A DNA stretch of 22,806 bases, taken from positions 1 through 22,806 of the forward strand of contig CAJMOO010000028.1 of assembly GCA_905215045.1 (NCBI GenBank), in the 5' to 3' direction. The notes beneath the pieces were generated by a model that was not told where the DNA came from, made no database searches, and worked only from the letters and a program-made list of their open reading frames with translations. The translations under genes were made by a program, and so were the position numbers. Positions 1-6,828 of the stretch are shown here, in pieces. How positions within the stretch are numbered: the first letter of the stretch is position 1; every line of letters begins with the position of its first letter. This stretch comes from an uncultured bacterium (GTDB taxonomy: Bacteria > Bacillota_A > Clostridia > Lachnospirales > Lachnospiraceae).

Positions 1-758
1 TTATCAGTGACCGGCATTTTGGAATTGGTTCTGATGGAATGATCTGTATCTGTCCGTCAGATAAGGCTGATTTTAGAATGGCCATGTATAACTCTGATGG
101 TTCTGAGGGAGCCATGTGCGGAAATGGTGTCCGCTGTATCGCGAAATATGTCTATGACTATGGACTGACAGATAAAACAACGATTACGATCGAGACAAAA
201 GGCGGGATCAAAGAATTAGATCTTACCGTAGAAGATGGCAAGGTAACATGGGTAAAGGTTGATATGGAAGCACCGATTACAAAAGCTTCTCAGATTCCTG
301 CAATCTATGACGATCTTGAGGAAGTGATCGATCAGCCAGTGATTGTTGATGGCAAAGAATACAATATCACGTGTATTTCGATGGGGAATCCTCACGGAGT
401 TGTGTTTGTAGATTCTGTAGCAGATATCGACGTTGAGAAGATTGGACCAAAGTTTGAAAACCATCCAATGTTCCCGGATCGTGTGAATACAGAATTTATT
501 GAACTTGTTGATGATGAAACAATCAAGATGCGTGTATGGGAGAGAGGTGCAGGAGAAACTCTTGCCTGTGGTACAGGAGCCTGTGCAAGTGCCTATGCAT
601 CTTATCTGAATAAGAAAACAGGAAAGAAAGTCTTAGTACATCTCTTAGGTGGAGATCTTCAGATTGAATATGATGAAGAGAAGAATACGATCTTTATGAC
701 AGGACCAGCAACAACGGTATTTGACGGAGAGATCGATCTTACAGGAATTGACGATTAA
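1..758 (+). CDS. dapF: Diaminopimelate epimerase DapF (5'-truncated)
   Basis: DapF interconverts LL- and meso-diaminopimelate, the last step before meso-DAP enters peptidoglycan or is decarboxylated to lysine; it is cytosolic. The start lies outside the window and the reading frame is open from position 3. Both halves of the active site are visible: the first catalytic cysteine in the motif MCGNGVRC (codons near 115-138) and the second in the motif [13 protein letters not shown] (near 553-591). These are the two cysteines that act as acid/base pair in PLP-independent epimerases. About 250 residues are present, so only roughly 20-30 N-terminal residues are missing. It is followed after 35 bases by murE, whose substrate it supplies, so the two are probably co-transcribed. 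The identification is firm. Confidence 0.96.
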   Translation, partial: ISDRHFGIGSDGMICICPSDKADFRMAMYNSDGSEGAMCGNGVRCIAKYVYDYGLTDKTTITIETKGGIKELDLTVEDGKVTWVKVDMEAPITKASQIPAIYDDLEEVIDQPVIVDGKEYNITCISMGNPHGVVFVDSVADIDVEKIGPKFENHPMFPDRVNTEFIELVDDETIKMRVWERGAGETLACGTGACASAYASYLNKKTGKKVLVHLLGGDLQIEYDEEKNTIFMTGPATTVFDGEIDLTGIDD

Positions 759-793
759 GAGTACAAAGACAGAAGAATTATTGGAGATAGAAC

Positions 794-2251
794 ATGATTT
801 TAAAAGAGTTATTAGAACGTTCAGAATATACCCTCGTACAGGGAAGTGTGGATACAGAGATTTCCACATTAGTATATGATTCAAGAAAGATTGAAAAAGG
901 CAGCGTATTCGTATGTATCAGCGGAGCAGCTTTTGACGGCCATAAGTTTGCAGCGCAGGCAGCCGAACTTGGTGCAGCAGCGATCGTTGTAGAGAAAGAT
1001 GTGGAAGTACCAGAAAGTCTGACAGTTATTAAGTTTGATAACACAAGACTGGCTCTGGCAGAGATGTCAGCAGCATACTTTGGATATCCAGCAGAAGAGT
1101 TAACAACAATTGGTATTACAGGAACCAAAGGAAAGACAACAACAACTTATATGATCCGTGCAGTCTTAGAACACGCAGGACAGAAGACAGGACTGATCGG
1201 AACGATCGAGACGATCATCGGAGATGAAAGAATTCCATCTGTCAATACAACACCAGAATCTTACATCGTACAGGAATCTTTCCGTAAGATGGCAGATGCA
1301 GGACTTCAAAATGTTGTTATGGAAGTGTCCTCTCAGGCATTGATGCTTCATAGAACAAGTGGATTTGAATTCGATTATGGAATCTTTACAAACCTTGCAG
1401 AAGATCATATCGGTGAGAATGAGCATAAAGATATGGATGATTATATCCATTGCAAGAGTTTATTATTTAAACAGTGTAAACAGGGAATCGTCAATGGGGA
1501 TGATGACTATGTAGAAAGAATCATCAAAGACCATACATGTGCGATCGAAACTTATGGAATGAAAGACACAAACGATGTCTACGCAGAGAATATTACAAGA
1601 ATTCAGGAACCTGGATACCTTGGGGTTGCATATGATCTCAAAGGAAAACAGGAATACAACGTACATGTAGATATTCCTGGAGACTTTACAGTCTATAACT
1701 CACTGGCAGCAATCTCTCTTTGCCGTCATATGGGAATTGTTAAAGAAGATGTATTATCCGCATTGAATACAATCCAGGTCAAAGGACGTTTAGAGATCAT
1801 CAAGACTCCGGGAGATTATACATTAATGATCGACTATGCGCATAATGCAATGAGTCTTGAAAGTCTGTTAACAACAATCCGCAAATATAATCCAAAGAAG
1901 ATCTACTGTTTATTTGGATGTGGTGGAAACCGTGCGAAAGCAAGACGTTATGAGATGGGAGAAGTATCTTCAAAACTTGCAGATCTTACAGTTGTAACAT
2001 CTGATAACCCAAGAAATGAAGAACCAATGGATATCATCAATGACATTTTGATCGGTGTTCATAAAGCAGATGGAGAATATGTGACAATTCCGGATCGTAA
2101 AGAAGCGATCAAATATTGTATGGAACATGCCGGAGCAGGAGATATCGTTATCCTTGCAGGAAAAGGACATGAAGATTATCAGGAGATCAAAGGTGTCAAA
2201 CATCATATGGATGAGAGAGACCTGATTCAGGAAATCATCGAAGGAAGATAG
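794..2251 (+). CDS. murE: UDP-MurNAc-tripeptide synthetase MurE (meso-DAP adding)
   Basis: MurE is the cytosolic Mur ligase that adds the third residue to UDP-MurNAc-L-Ala-D-Glu using ATP. Its 485 residues match the family length. The ATP P-loop ITGTKGKTTT is at residues 108-117, the probable carbamylated lysine is K221 (HCKSLLF), and the C-terminal domain has DNPR at 404-407, the signature of enzymes that select meso-DAP rather than lysine. That agrees with dapF directly upstream. The segment DYAHNAMSLE (347-356) differs from the usual YAHTPDSLE-type motif, so a divergent Mur-ligase paralogue is a less likely alternative. The start is ATG at 794, with GGAG about 8 bases upstream. The gene sits with dapF and not in a division/cell-wall cluster. 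Confidence 0.92.
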   Translation: MILKELLERSEYTLVQGSVDTEISTLVYDSRKIEKGSVFVCISGAAFDGHKFAAQAAELGAAAIVVEKDVEVPESLTVIKFDNTRLALAEMSAAYFGYPAEELTTIGITGTKGKTTTTYMIRAVLEHAGQKTGLIGTIETIIGDERIPSVNTTPESYIVQESFRKMADAGLQNVVMEVSSQALMLHRTSGFEFDYGIFTNLAEDHIGENEHKDMDDYIHCKSLLFKQCKQGIVNGDDDYVERIIKDHTCAIETYGMKDTNDVYAENITRIQEPGYLGVAYDLKGKQEYNVHVDIPGDFTVYNSLAAISLCRHMGIVKEDVLSALNTIQVKGRLEIIKTPGDYTLMIDYAHNAMSLESLLTTIRKYNPKKIYCLFGCGGNRAKARRYEMGEVSSKLADLTVVTSDNPRNEEPMDIINDILIGVHKADGEYVTIPDRKEAIKYCMEHAGAGDIVILAGKGHEDYQEIKGVKHHMDERDLIQEIIEGR

Positions 2252-2297
2252 AATATCTGTCTTTTGAAATATAAAGAAACAAAGGAGAATTACAAAC

Positions 2298-3173
2298 GTG
2301 GAAGCAAGAATTTCAGGAACAACAAAATTATTCGGACTGATCGGTTCACCAGTTTCACATTCCGCATCACCAGCGATGCAGAATTACGGTTTTCAGGCAT
2401 GCGGAGTCGATGGAGCTTATCTTGCCTTTGATATTAAAGAAGAGGAAGTACCAGAATTCATCAAATCCATGCGTCTGTTAAACATTCAGGGATGCAATGT
2501 CACAATGCCAAACAAAACAGCAGCAGCTCAGAACATGGATGAATTATCACCAGCAGCAGAACTGATTGGGGCCGTAAACACAATTGTAAACAGAGATGGA
2601 AAATTATACGGACATATCACAGATGGTGAAGGTTTCGTTGCAAACTTAAAAGACCACGGAATCGGTGTGGAAGGAAAAGATATCGTAATCTTCGGTGCAG
2701 GTGGAGCAGCAACAGCCATTCAGGTACAGTGTGCATTAGACGGAGCAAAATCTATCACAATCTTCAACCCAAGAGATCCATTCTTTGAAAGAGCTGAGAA
2801 AATGGTAGAGAAGATCAAAGCCAAAGTACCAGCATGCCAGGTAGAATTATATGATCTGGATGCAAAAGATACAATGCGTGCAAAGATTGATGCAGCAGAT
2901 ATCTTAGTAAATGGAACATTACTTGGAATGAAACCAAAAGAAGATACAACAGTAATCTCCGATACAACAATGTTCCATGAAGGATTAGTTGTAGCTGATG
3001 TTGTATACAATCCAGAAGAGACAAGATTCTTAAGAGAAGCAAAAGAACATGGATGTATTACAGTTCCTGGAAAAGGAATGTTATTATGGCAGGGAGTTGC
3101 ATCTTTCAAATTATTTACAGGAAAAGATATGCCTGTAGATGAAGTGAAAGAAAGATTCTTCCAGGGAGTATAA
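2298..3173 (+). CDS. aroE: Shikimate (quinate/shikimate) dehydrogenase, YdiB-like
   Basis: The enzyme reduces 3-dehydroshikimate to shikimate in aromatic amino acid synthesis. The 291 residues show the shikimate-binding segment GSPVSHSASP (16-25), catalytic Lys73 in NVTMPNK, Asp109 in HITDGEGF and the dinucleotide loop FGAGGAA (132-138). After the second beta strand the protein has FNPRDPFF (156-163) with acidic D160, and near the end GMLLWQG and TGKDMP. This resembles E. coli YdiB more than classical AroE, which has an NRT motif for NADP. NAD use, or dual NAD/NADP use, is therefore an inference. The start is GTG at 2298 behind AAAGGAG at 2281-2287. It is the last gene before a terminator. 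Confidence 0.92.
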   Translation: MEARISGTTKLFGLIGSPVSHSASPAMQNYGFQACGVDGAYLAFDIKEEEVPEFIKSMRLLNIQGCNVTMPNKTAAAQNMDELSPAAELIGAVNTIVNRDGKLYGHITDGEGFVANLKDHGIGVEGKDIVIFGAGGAATAIQVQCALDGAKSITIFNPRDPFFERAEKMVEKIKAKVPACQVELYDLDAKDTMRAKIDAADILVNGTLLGMKPKEDTTVISDTTMFHEGLVVADVVYNPEETRFLREAKEHGCITVPGKGMLLWQGVASFKLFTGKDMPVDEVKERFFQGV

Positions 3174-3202
3174 GATACATAGATTATAATATGGAATCTA
3201 AA

Positions 3203-3243
3203 AGATCAGAAACTGCAAATAAGCAGATTTCTGGTCTTTTTTT
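3203..3243 (+). terminator. Intrinsic terminator after aroE
   Basis: The left arm at 3203-3216 (AGATCAGAAACTGC) pairs with 3223-3237 (GCAGATTTCTGGTCT) with one bulge and one G-U pair around a six-base AAATAA loop. A run of T residues follows through 3243. The position just after aroE fits the end of the dapF-murE-aroE transcript. Confidence 0.85.
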
Positions 3244-3262
3244 CTTGCTGGCTTCATATACT
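3234..3262 (+). promoter_or_regulatory. Probable sigma-E promoter of spoIVA
   Basis: CATATACT at 3255-3262 fully fits the sporulation sigma-E -10 pattern CATAYAMT as I know it. Thirteen bases upstream lies GTCTTTTT (3234-3241), which agrees with 6 of 8 positions of GTCATATT. SpoIVA is a mother-cell, sigma-E-controlled gene in Bacillus subtilis. The -35-like element overlaps the T-run of the aroE terminator, so its composition could be partly coincidental. Confidence 0.5.
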
Positions 3263-3287
3263 TTATCAGTCTATAAAGGAGGAAACT

Positions 3288-4760
3288 ATGGATCAGTTTA
3301 ATGTATATAAAGATATGAAGGCAAGAACGAATGGAGAGATTTACATAGGAGTTGTAGGGCCTGTTCGTACTGGAAAAAGTACATTTATCAAACGCTTTAT
3401 GAATTTGATGGTTTTACCAAATATCGAAAATGAGAATGACAGAAACCGTGCAAATGATGAACTTCCACAGTCATCCAGTGGCAAGACGATCATGACGACA
3501 GAGCCGAAGTTTGTCCCAAATGAAGCAGTTTCTATCAAAGTAGAGGGTGGAATTGAATTAAATGTGCGTCTCATCGATTGTGTAGGATATATGGTGGAAG
3601 GTGCAACGGGGCATATGGAGGGAGAAGAGGAACGACTGGTAAAAACCCCATGGTTTGATTATGAGATTCCATTTACAAAGGCGGCAGCGATCGGGACGAA
3701 AAAAGTTATCACAGAACATTCTACGATCGGGATTGTTGTAACGTGTGATGGATCTTTTGGTGAAATTGATGCAAAACAGTATGAACCTGCGGAAGAAGAA
3801 ACGATCAATCAACTAAAAGCTTTAAAAAAACCATTTGTAGTATTATTAAATACGATCCATCCGTATTCAGAAAGTACAAAACAATTAGCAGCACAAAAAG
3901 AAGAAAAATATGGAACGAAAGTTTTGCCGATAAATCTTGAACAAATGAAAAGAGATGATATTTATCAGATCCTTAAAAATGTATTGATGGAATTTCCAAT
4001 TTCATCGATTGGTTTTTATGTTCCAAGATGGACGGAAATGCTAAAAAAAGATCATCCGTTGAAAATGGAACTGCTCGAGATGGCAAGGGACGTGATCAAT
4101 TCTAAGACAACAATGAAAGATATTTATGAAAATGAGGAAAAACAATATGAGTACATAACAGACAGAAAACTGGAATCGGTAGCGATGGATAGTGGAGAGG
4201 TGATCATAGCGGTAAAAGTCGGAGATTCCTATTACTATGATTTCTTAAGTGAGACAACGGGAATGGAAATTCATAATGAATATGAATTTATTAAGATCAT
4301 GGGTGAATTGTCAAAGAAAAAGAAGGAATATGAAGAAGTCGGGGAAGCTTTAGCAGCTGTTAAGCAACGTGGATATGGAGTTGTTACACCGACAAAAGAA
4401 GAAATTGTATTAGAACAGCCGCAGATTGTAAAGCATGGAAATAAATATGGAGTTAAGATCAAAGCAAGTGCTCCATCAATTCATATGATCCGGGCTAATA
4501 TATCCACAGAGATAGCTCCGATCGTAGGCGAAGAATATCAGGCAAAAGATCTGATGGAATACATCGAACAGGGATCTGAAAAACCAGGGGAAAGTATGTG
4601 GGATGTTAATATTTTTGGAAAAACACTGGAACAGCTTGTTGGAGACGGCATGCAGAGCAAGGCATTAAAAATGACAGATGAAAGCCAGCAAAAGCTTCAG
4701 GATACGATGGAAAAGATTATTAATGAGAGCAATGGAGGACTTGTCTGCATCATTATCTAA
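3288..4760 (+). CDS. spoIVA: Stage IV sporulation protein A (spore coat ATPase)
   Basis: SpoIVA is made in the mother cell during sporulation. It hydrolyses ATP to polymerise on the forespore surface and forms the base layer on which the coat assembles; it is also needed for cortex formation. The 490 residues are close to the 492 of B. subtilis. The P-loop GPVRTGKST is at residues 24-32, followed by conserved DELPQSSSGKTIMTTEPKF and IDCVGYMVEGA segments of the GTPase-like domain. The C-terminus ends in INESNGGLVCIII, very similar to the family's membrane-anchoring tail. The start is ATG at 3288 behind a strong AAAGGAGG. It stands alone between a terminator and the fabH promoter. Its presence is strong evidence that the organism belongs to an endospore-forming lineage. 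Confidence 0.97.
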   Translation: MDQFNVYKDMKARTNGEIYIGVVGPVRTGKSTFIKRFMNLMVLPNIENENDRNRANDELPQSSSGKTIMTTEPKFVPNEAVSIKVEGGIELNVRLIDCVGYMVEGATGHMEGEEERLVKTPWFDYEIPFTKAAAIGTKKVITEHSTIGIVVTCDGSFGEIDAKQYEPAEEETINQLKALKKPFVVLLNTIHPYSESTKQLAAQKEEKYGTKVLPINLEQMKRDDIYQILKNVLMEFPISSIGFYVPRWTEMLKKDHPLKMELLEMARDVINSKTTMKDIYENEEKQYEYITDRKLESVAMDSGEVIIAVKVGDSYYYDFLSETTGMEIHNEYEFIKIMGELSKKKKEYEEVGEALAAVKQRGYGVVTPTKEEIVLEQPQIVKHGNKYGVKIKASAPSIHMIRANISTEIAPIVGEEYQAKDLMEYIEQGSEKPGESMWDVNIFGKTLEQLVGDGMQSKALKMTDESQQKLQDTMEKIINESNGGLVCIII

Positions 4761-4765
4761 GAGCA

Positions 4766-4794
4766 TTGACAAACAAAGCGAAAAAGAATATACT
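4766..4794 (+). promoter_or_regulatory. Sigma-A promoter of fabH
   Basis: The -35 is TTGACA at 4766-4771 and the -10 is TATACT at 4789-4794, with an optimal 17-base spacer. Transcription would start near 4801, leaving a leader of almost 90 bases before fabH. The promoter begins 6 bases after the spoIVA stop codon. Confidence 0.8.
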
Positions 4795-4808
4795 TTGATA
4801 GACAAAGT
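4792..4808 (+). promoter_or_regulatory. Palindromic FabT-like operator over the fabH -10 element
   Basis: ACTTTGATAGACAAAGT is an inverted repeat with perfect 6-base arms (ACTTTG / CAAAGT) around a 5-base centre. It covers the end of the -10 element and the expected transcription start. It resembles the TTTGA-N3-TCAAA boxes of the MarR-family fatty-acid repressor FabT, with one mismatch in the core. Control by FabT is an inference. The alternative is a weak terminator for spoIVA, because GTTTTTTG follows directly, but the stem is only six pairs. Confidence 0.5.
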
Positions 4809-4887
4809 GTTTTTTGTTTCATAAATTTTGAAGATTTATGGAAGATCAAAGAGAAAAAAAGAAGCGATTAAGATAAGTGGAGTAATT

Positions 4888-5850
4888 ATGTCTGTAAAAA
4901 TATTAGGAACAGGAAGTTTTCTTCCAGAAAAATCAGTAAGCAACGATGACCTTTCCAAAGTGATGGATACAAGCGATGAGTGGATCTCATCAAGAACAGG
5001 AATTCGAAGCAGACACATTTCAATTGAAGATACGACATCAACGATGGCGGTCAAAGCAGCAAAGAAAGCATTAGAGAATGCAGGGATCAGTGCGGAAGAA
5101 TTAGATCATATTTTTGTTGCAACATTATCAGGAGATCATGCAACACCAAGTACATCTTGTCAGGTGCAGAAAGGAATCGGAGCGGTCAATGCAGTATGCA
5201 TGGATATCAATGCAGCATGTTCAGGATTTGTGTACGGATTGAATACAGCAATTGCATATGCGAAGGCTGGAATGGGCAAGAAGATGATGATCATTGGAGT
5301 AGAGACATTATCTAAGATCCTTGACTGGAGTGACCGAAGTACTTGTGTACTATTTGGAGACGGAGCAGGCTGTGCGATCGTTGAAGCAGATGATTCAAGA
5401 GAGATTTATATTGATGCAGGTTCTGACGGAGCAAGAGGAGATGTCCTTACCTGTGAAGAAAGACATTTAAATAATCTTTTAGTCAAAGATGAAACACCAA
5501 TGCAGCAGGTTGCCATGGATGGTCAGGAAGTGTTTAAATTTGCAGTCCGTATGGTGCCAAAGAGCATTACTAAAGTGCTTGACAAGGCAGGAGTTGACAA
5601 AGAGGAAGTTAAATATTTTGTGCTGCATCAGGCGAACAGAAGAATCATTGAGGCAGCAGCAAGAAGATTAAAACAGCCAATTGAGAAGTTCCCAATGAAT
5701 GTGGATCGATGTGCGAATACTTCATCAGCAACAATCCCAATTCTTTTAGATGAGATGAATCAGAAAGGTATGCTAAGTCGAGGAGACAAGATTGTTTTAA
5801 GTGGTTTTGGAGGAGGACTTACATGGGGATCTGTTTATCTCACATGGTAA
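4888..5850 (+). CDS. fabH: Beta-ketoacyl-ACP synthase III FabH
   Basis: FabH condenses acetyl-CoA (or another short acyl-CoA) with malonyl-ACP and starts type II fatty acid synthesis in the cytosol. With the start at ATG 4888 it has 320 residues, typical for the family. The catalytic triad is visible: C111 in INAACSGFVYG, H247 in FVLHQANRR and N277 in RCANTSSATIP. I chose ATG 4888 because GGAG at 4879-4882 is correctly spaced and the protein then begins SVKILGTGSFLPE, as in other FabH proteins. A longer in-frame TTG start at 4828 would add a lysine-rich stretch that does not fit. The gene is separate from any other fab gene here, has its own promoter and possible operator, and is followed by a terminator. 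Confidence 0.95.
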   Translation: MSVKILGTGSFLPEKSVSNDDLSKVMDTSDEWISSRTGIRSRHISIEDTTSTMAVKAAKKALENAGISAEELDHIFVATLSGDHATPSTSCQVQKGIGAVNAVCMDINAACSGFVYGLNTAIAYAKAGMGKKMMIIGVETLSKILDWSDRSTCVLFGDGAGCAIVEADDSREIYIDAGSDGARGDVLTCEERHLNNLLVKDETPMQQVAMDGQEVFKFAVRMVPKSITKVLDKAGVDKEEVKYFVLHQANRRIIEAAARRLKQPIEKFPMNVDRCANTSSATIPILLDEMNQKGMLSRGDKIVLSGFGGGLTWGSVYLTW

Positions 5851-5881
5851 GAAGATAATAAGTAAGATACGAATGAAAATA

Positions 5882-5927
5882 AAAATAGTCAGCTTTTATA
5901 TAAAGAATCAAAGTTGACTATTTTTTT
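5882..5927 (+). terminator. Intrinsic terminator after fabH
   Basis: AAAATAGTCAGCTTT (5882-5896) pairs with AAAGTTGACTATTTT (5910-5924) over 15 positions with one G-U pair, and a run of seven T residues spans 5921-5927. Because the stem is flanked by A and T runs it could also work in the opposite direction. Confidence 0.9.
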
Positions 5928-5944
5928 ATGCGGTGAAAAAGCAG

Positions 5945-5970
5945 GAATCATGCAATGCAGGATTCTTTTT
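5945..5970 (+). terminator. Second, short terminator-like hairpin before relQ
   Basis: GAATC-a-TGC (5945-5953) pairs with GCA-g-GATTC (5957-5965) around an AAT loop, and TTTTT follows at 5966-5970. The stem is short and contains one mismatch. It may be a backup terminator, or a structure overlapping the -35 region of the relQ promoter. Confidence 0.4.
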
Positions 5971-5982
5971 GAAACAAAAATA

Positions 5983-5991
5983 TGGTATAAT
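5983..5991 (+). promoter_or_regulatory. Extended -10 promoter of the relQ operon
   Basis: TGGTATAAT at 5983-5991 is a consensus -10 (TATAAT, 5986-5991) with the extended TGn element. Seventeen bases upstream only a poor -35 (TTCTTT, 5963-5968) is present, as is common for extended -10 promoters. Transcription would start near 5998, only about 20 bases before the relQ start codon. Confidence 0.7.
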
Positions 5992-6017
5992 GAGTGGATA
6001 AGTACAGGAGGGAATCA

Positions 6018-6821
6018 ATGGAATTACAGTTATGGAGAGAAATGCTCACCCCATATGAGCTGGCAGTAGATGAACTTGTGTTAAAGTTTCGGCATATTAT
6101 AAGAGAATACAGGAATGTCGGAAGGTATTCACCGATCGAACAGGTTGACGGACGTGTAAAATCAATTTCAAGTATCTTAGACAAGATGCAGAGAAAGAAG
6201 ATTAATGTCAACGATGTGGAGAAGGAACTGGAAGATATTGCGGGAGTGAGGTTGATCTGTCAGTTTGTGGAAGATATCGATAAGGTTTTAGAAATAATCG
6301 AAAGCCGCTCTGATATGGAAATCAAGAGCCACAAAGATTATATTTCACATTCCAAAGACAGTGGATACCGAAGCTATCATGTGATCATTTACTATGAAGT
6401 GAATACGATTTATGGGAAGAAACGGATTCAGGCAGAGATTCAGATCAGAACACTTGCAATGAATTTCTGGGCAACCGTAGAACATTCATTGCAGTATAAG
6501 TATAAAGGAGATATTCCAAAACATGTAACGGATAAGCTCCTTGTGGCATCCAATGCGATTGATGTATTAGATCATGAGATGTCAACGGTTCGAGATGAGA
6601 TCATGGATGCACAGAATTCGTTCCGCAAGAAGTCAAATCTTGTATCAGAGATTCTTCATACGATGCAGAATTTATACAAAGTTGCAAATCGTCATGAAGT
6701 CTTAAAGATTCAGGATGAATTTTATAAAATATACGAGACAGGAGATATGGAACGCTTAGAGCATTTTAATAAGCAGCTGGATATTATCGCAGAAGGATAT
6801 CGTGCTCAAAGCATTTCTTAG
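6018..6821 (+). CDS. relQ: Small alarmone synthetase, RelQ/YjbM type
   Basis: This is a single-domain (p)ppGpp synthetase: it transfers pyrophosphate from ATP to GDP or GTP and lacks the HD hydrolase domain of long Rel proteins. Visible family motifs are SPIEQVDGRVKS (38-49), DIAGVRLICQF (73-83), SGYRSYH (115-121) and EIQIRTLAMNFWATVEHSL (140-158) with the expected catalytic E140. The closest match from memory is B. subtilis YjbM/RelQ. The protein has 267 residues against about 211 for YjbM, so it carries an extra C-terminal segment of about 55 residues from roughly residue 210. I chose ATG 6018 because AGGAGGG is at 6006-6012; an in-frame GTG at 5994 would start upstream of that site. It is first in a run of RNA-modification genes. 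Confidence 0.93.
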   Translation: MELQLWREMLTPYELAVDELVLKFRHIIREYRNVGRYSPIEQVDGRVKSISSILDKMQRKKINVNDVEKELEDIAGVRLICQFVEDIDKVLEIIESRSDMEIKSHKDYISHSKDSGYRSYHVIIYYEVNTIYGKKRIQAEIQIRTLAMNFWATVEHSLQYKYKGDIPKHVTDKLLVASNAIDVLDHEMSTVRDEIMDAQNSFRKKSNLVSEILHTMQNLYKVANRHEVLKIQDEFYKIYETGDMERLEHFNKQLDIIAEGYRAQSIS

Positions 6822-6828
6822 AAGAGAT

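Noticed and set aside
4828..4890. Earlier TTG start for fabH adding 20 residues
   Set aside because: The added lysine-rich stretch does not match FabH, and ATG 4888 has its own well-placed ribosome site.
5948..6211. Reverse-strand open reading frame of 87 codons across the start of relQ, like many other reverse-strand frames in the window
   Set aside because: It lies antisense to a clear family gene and across its promoter, has no good ribosome site and no recognisable protein motif. The others likewise fall inside conserved genes on the opposite strand.
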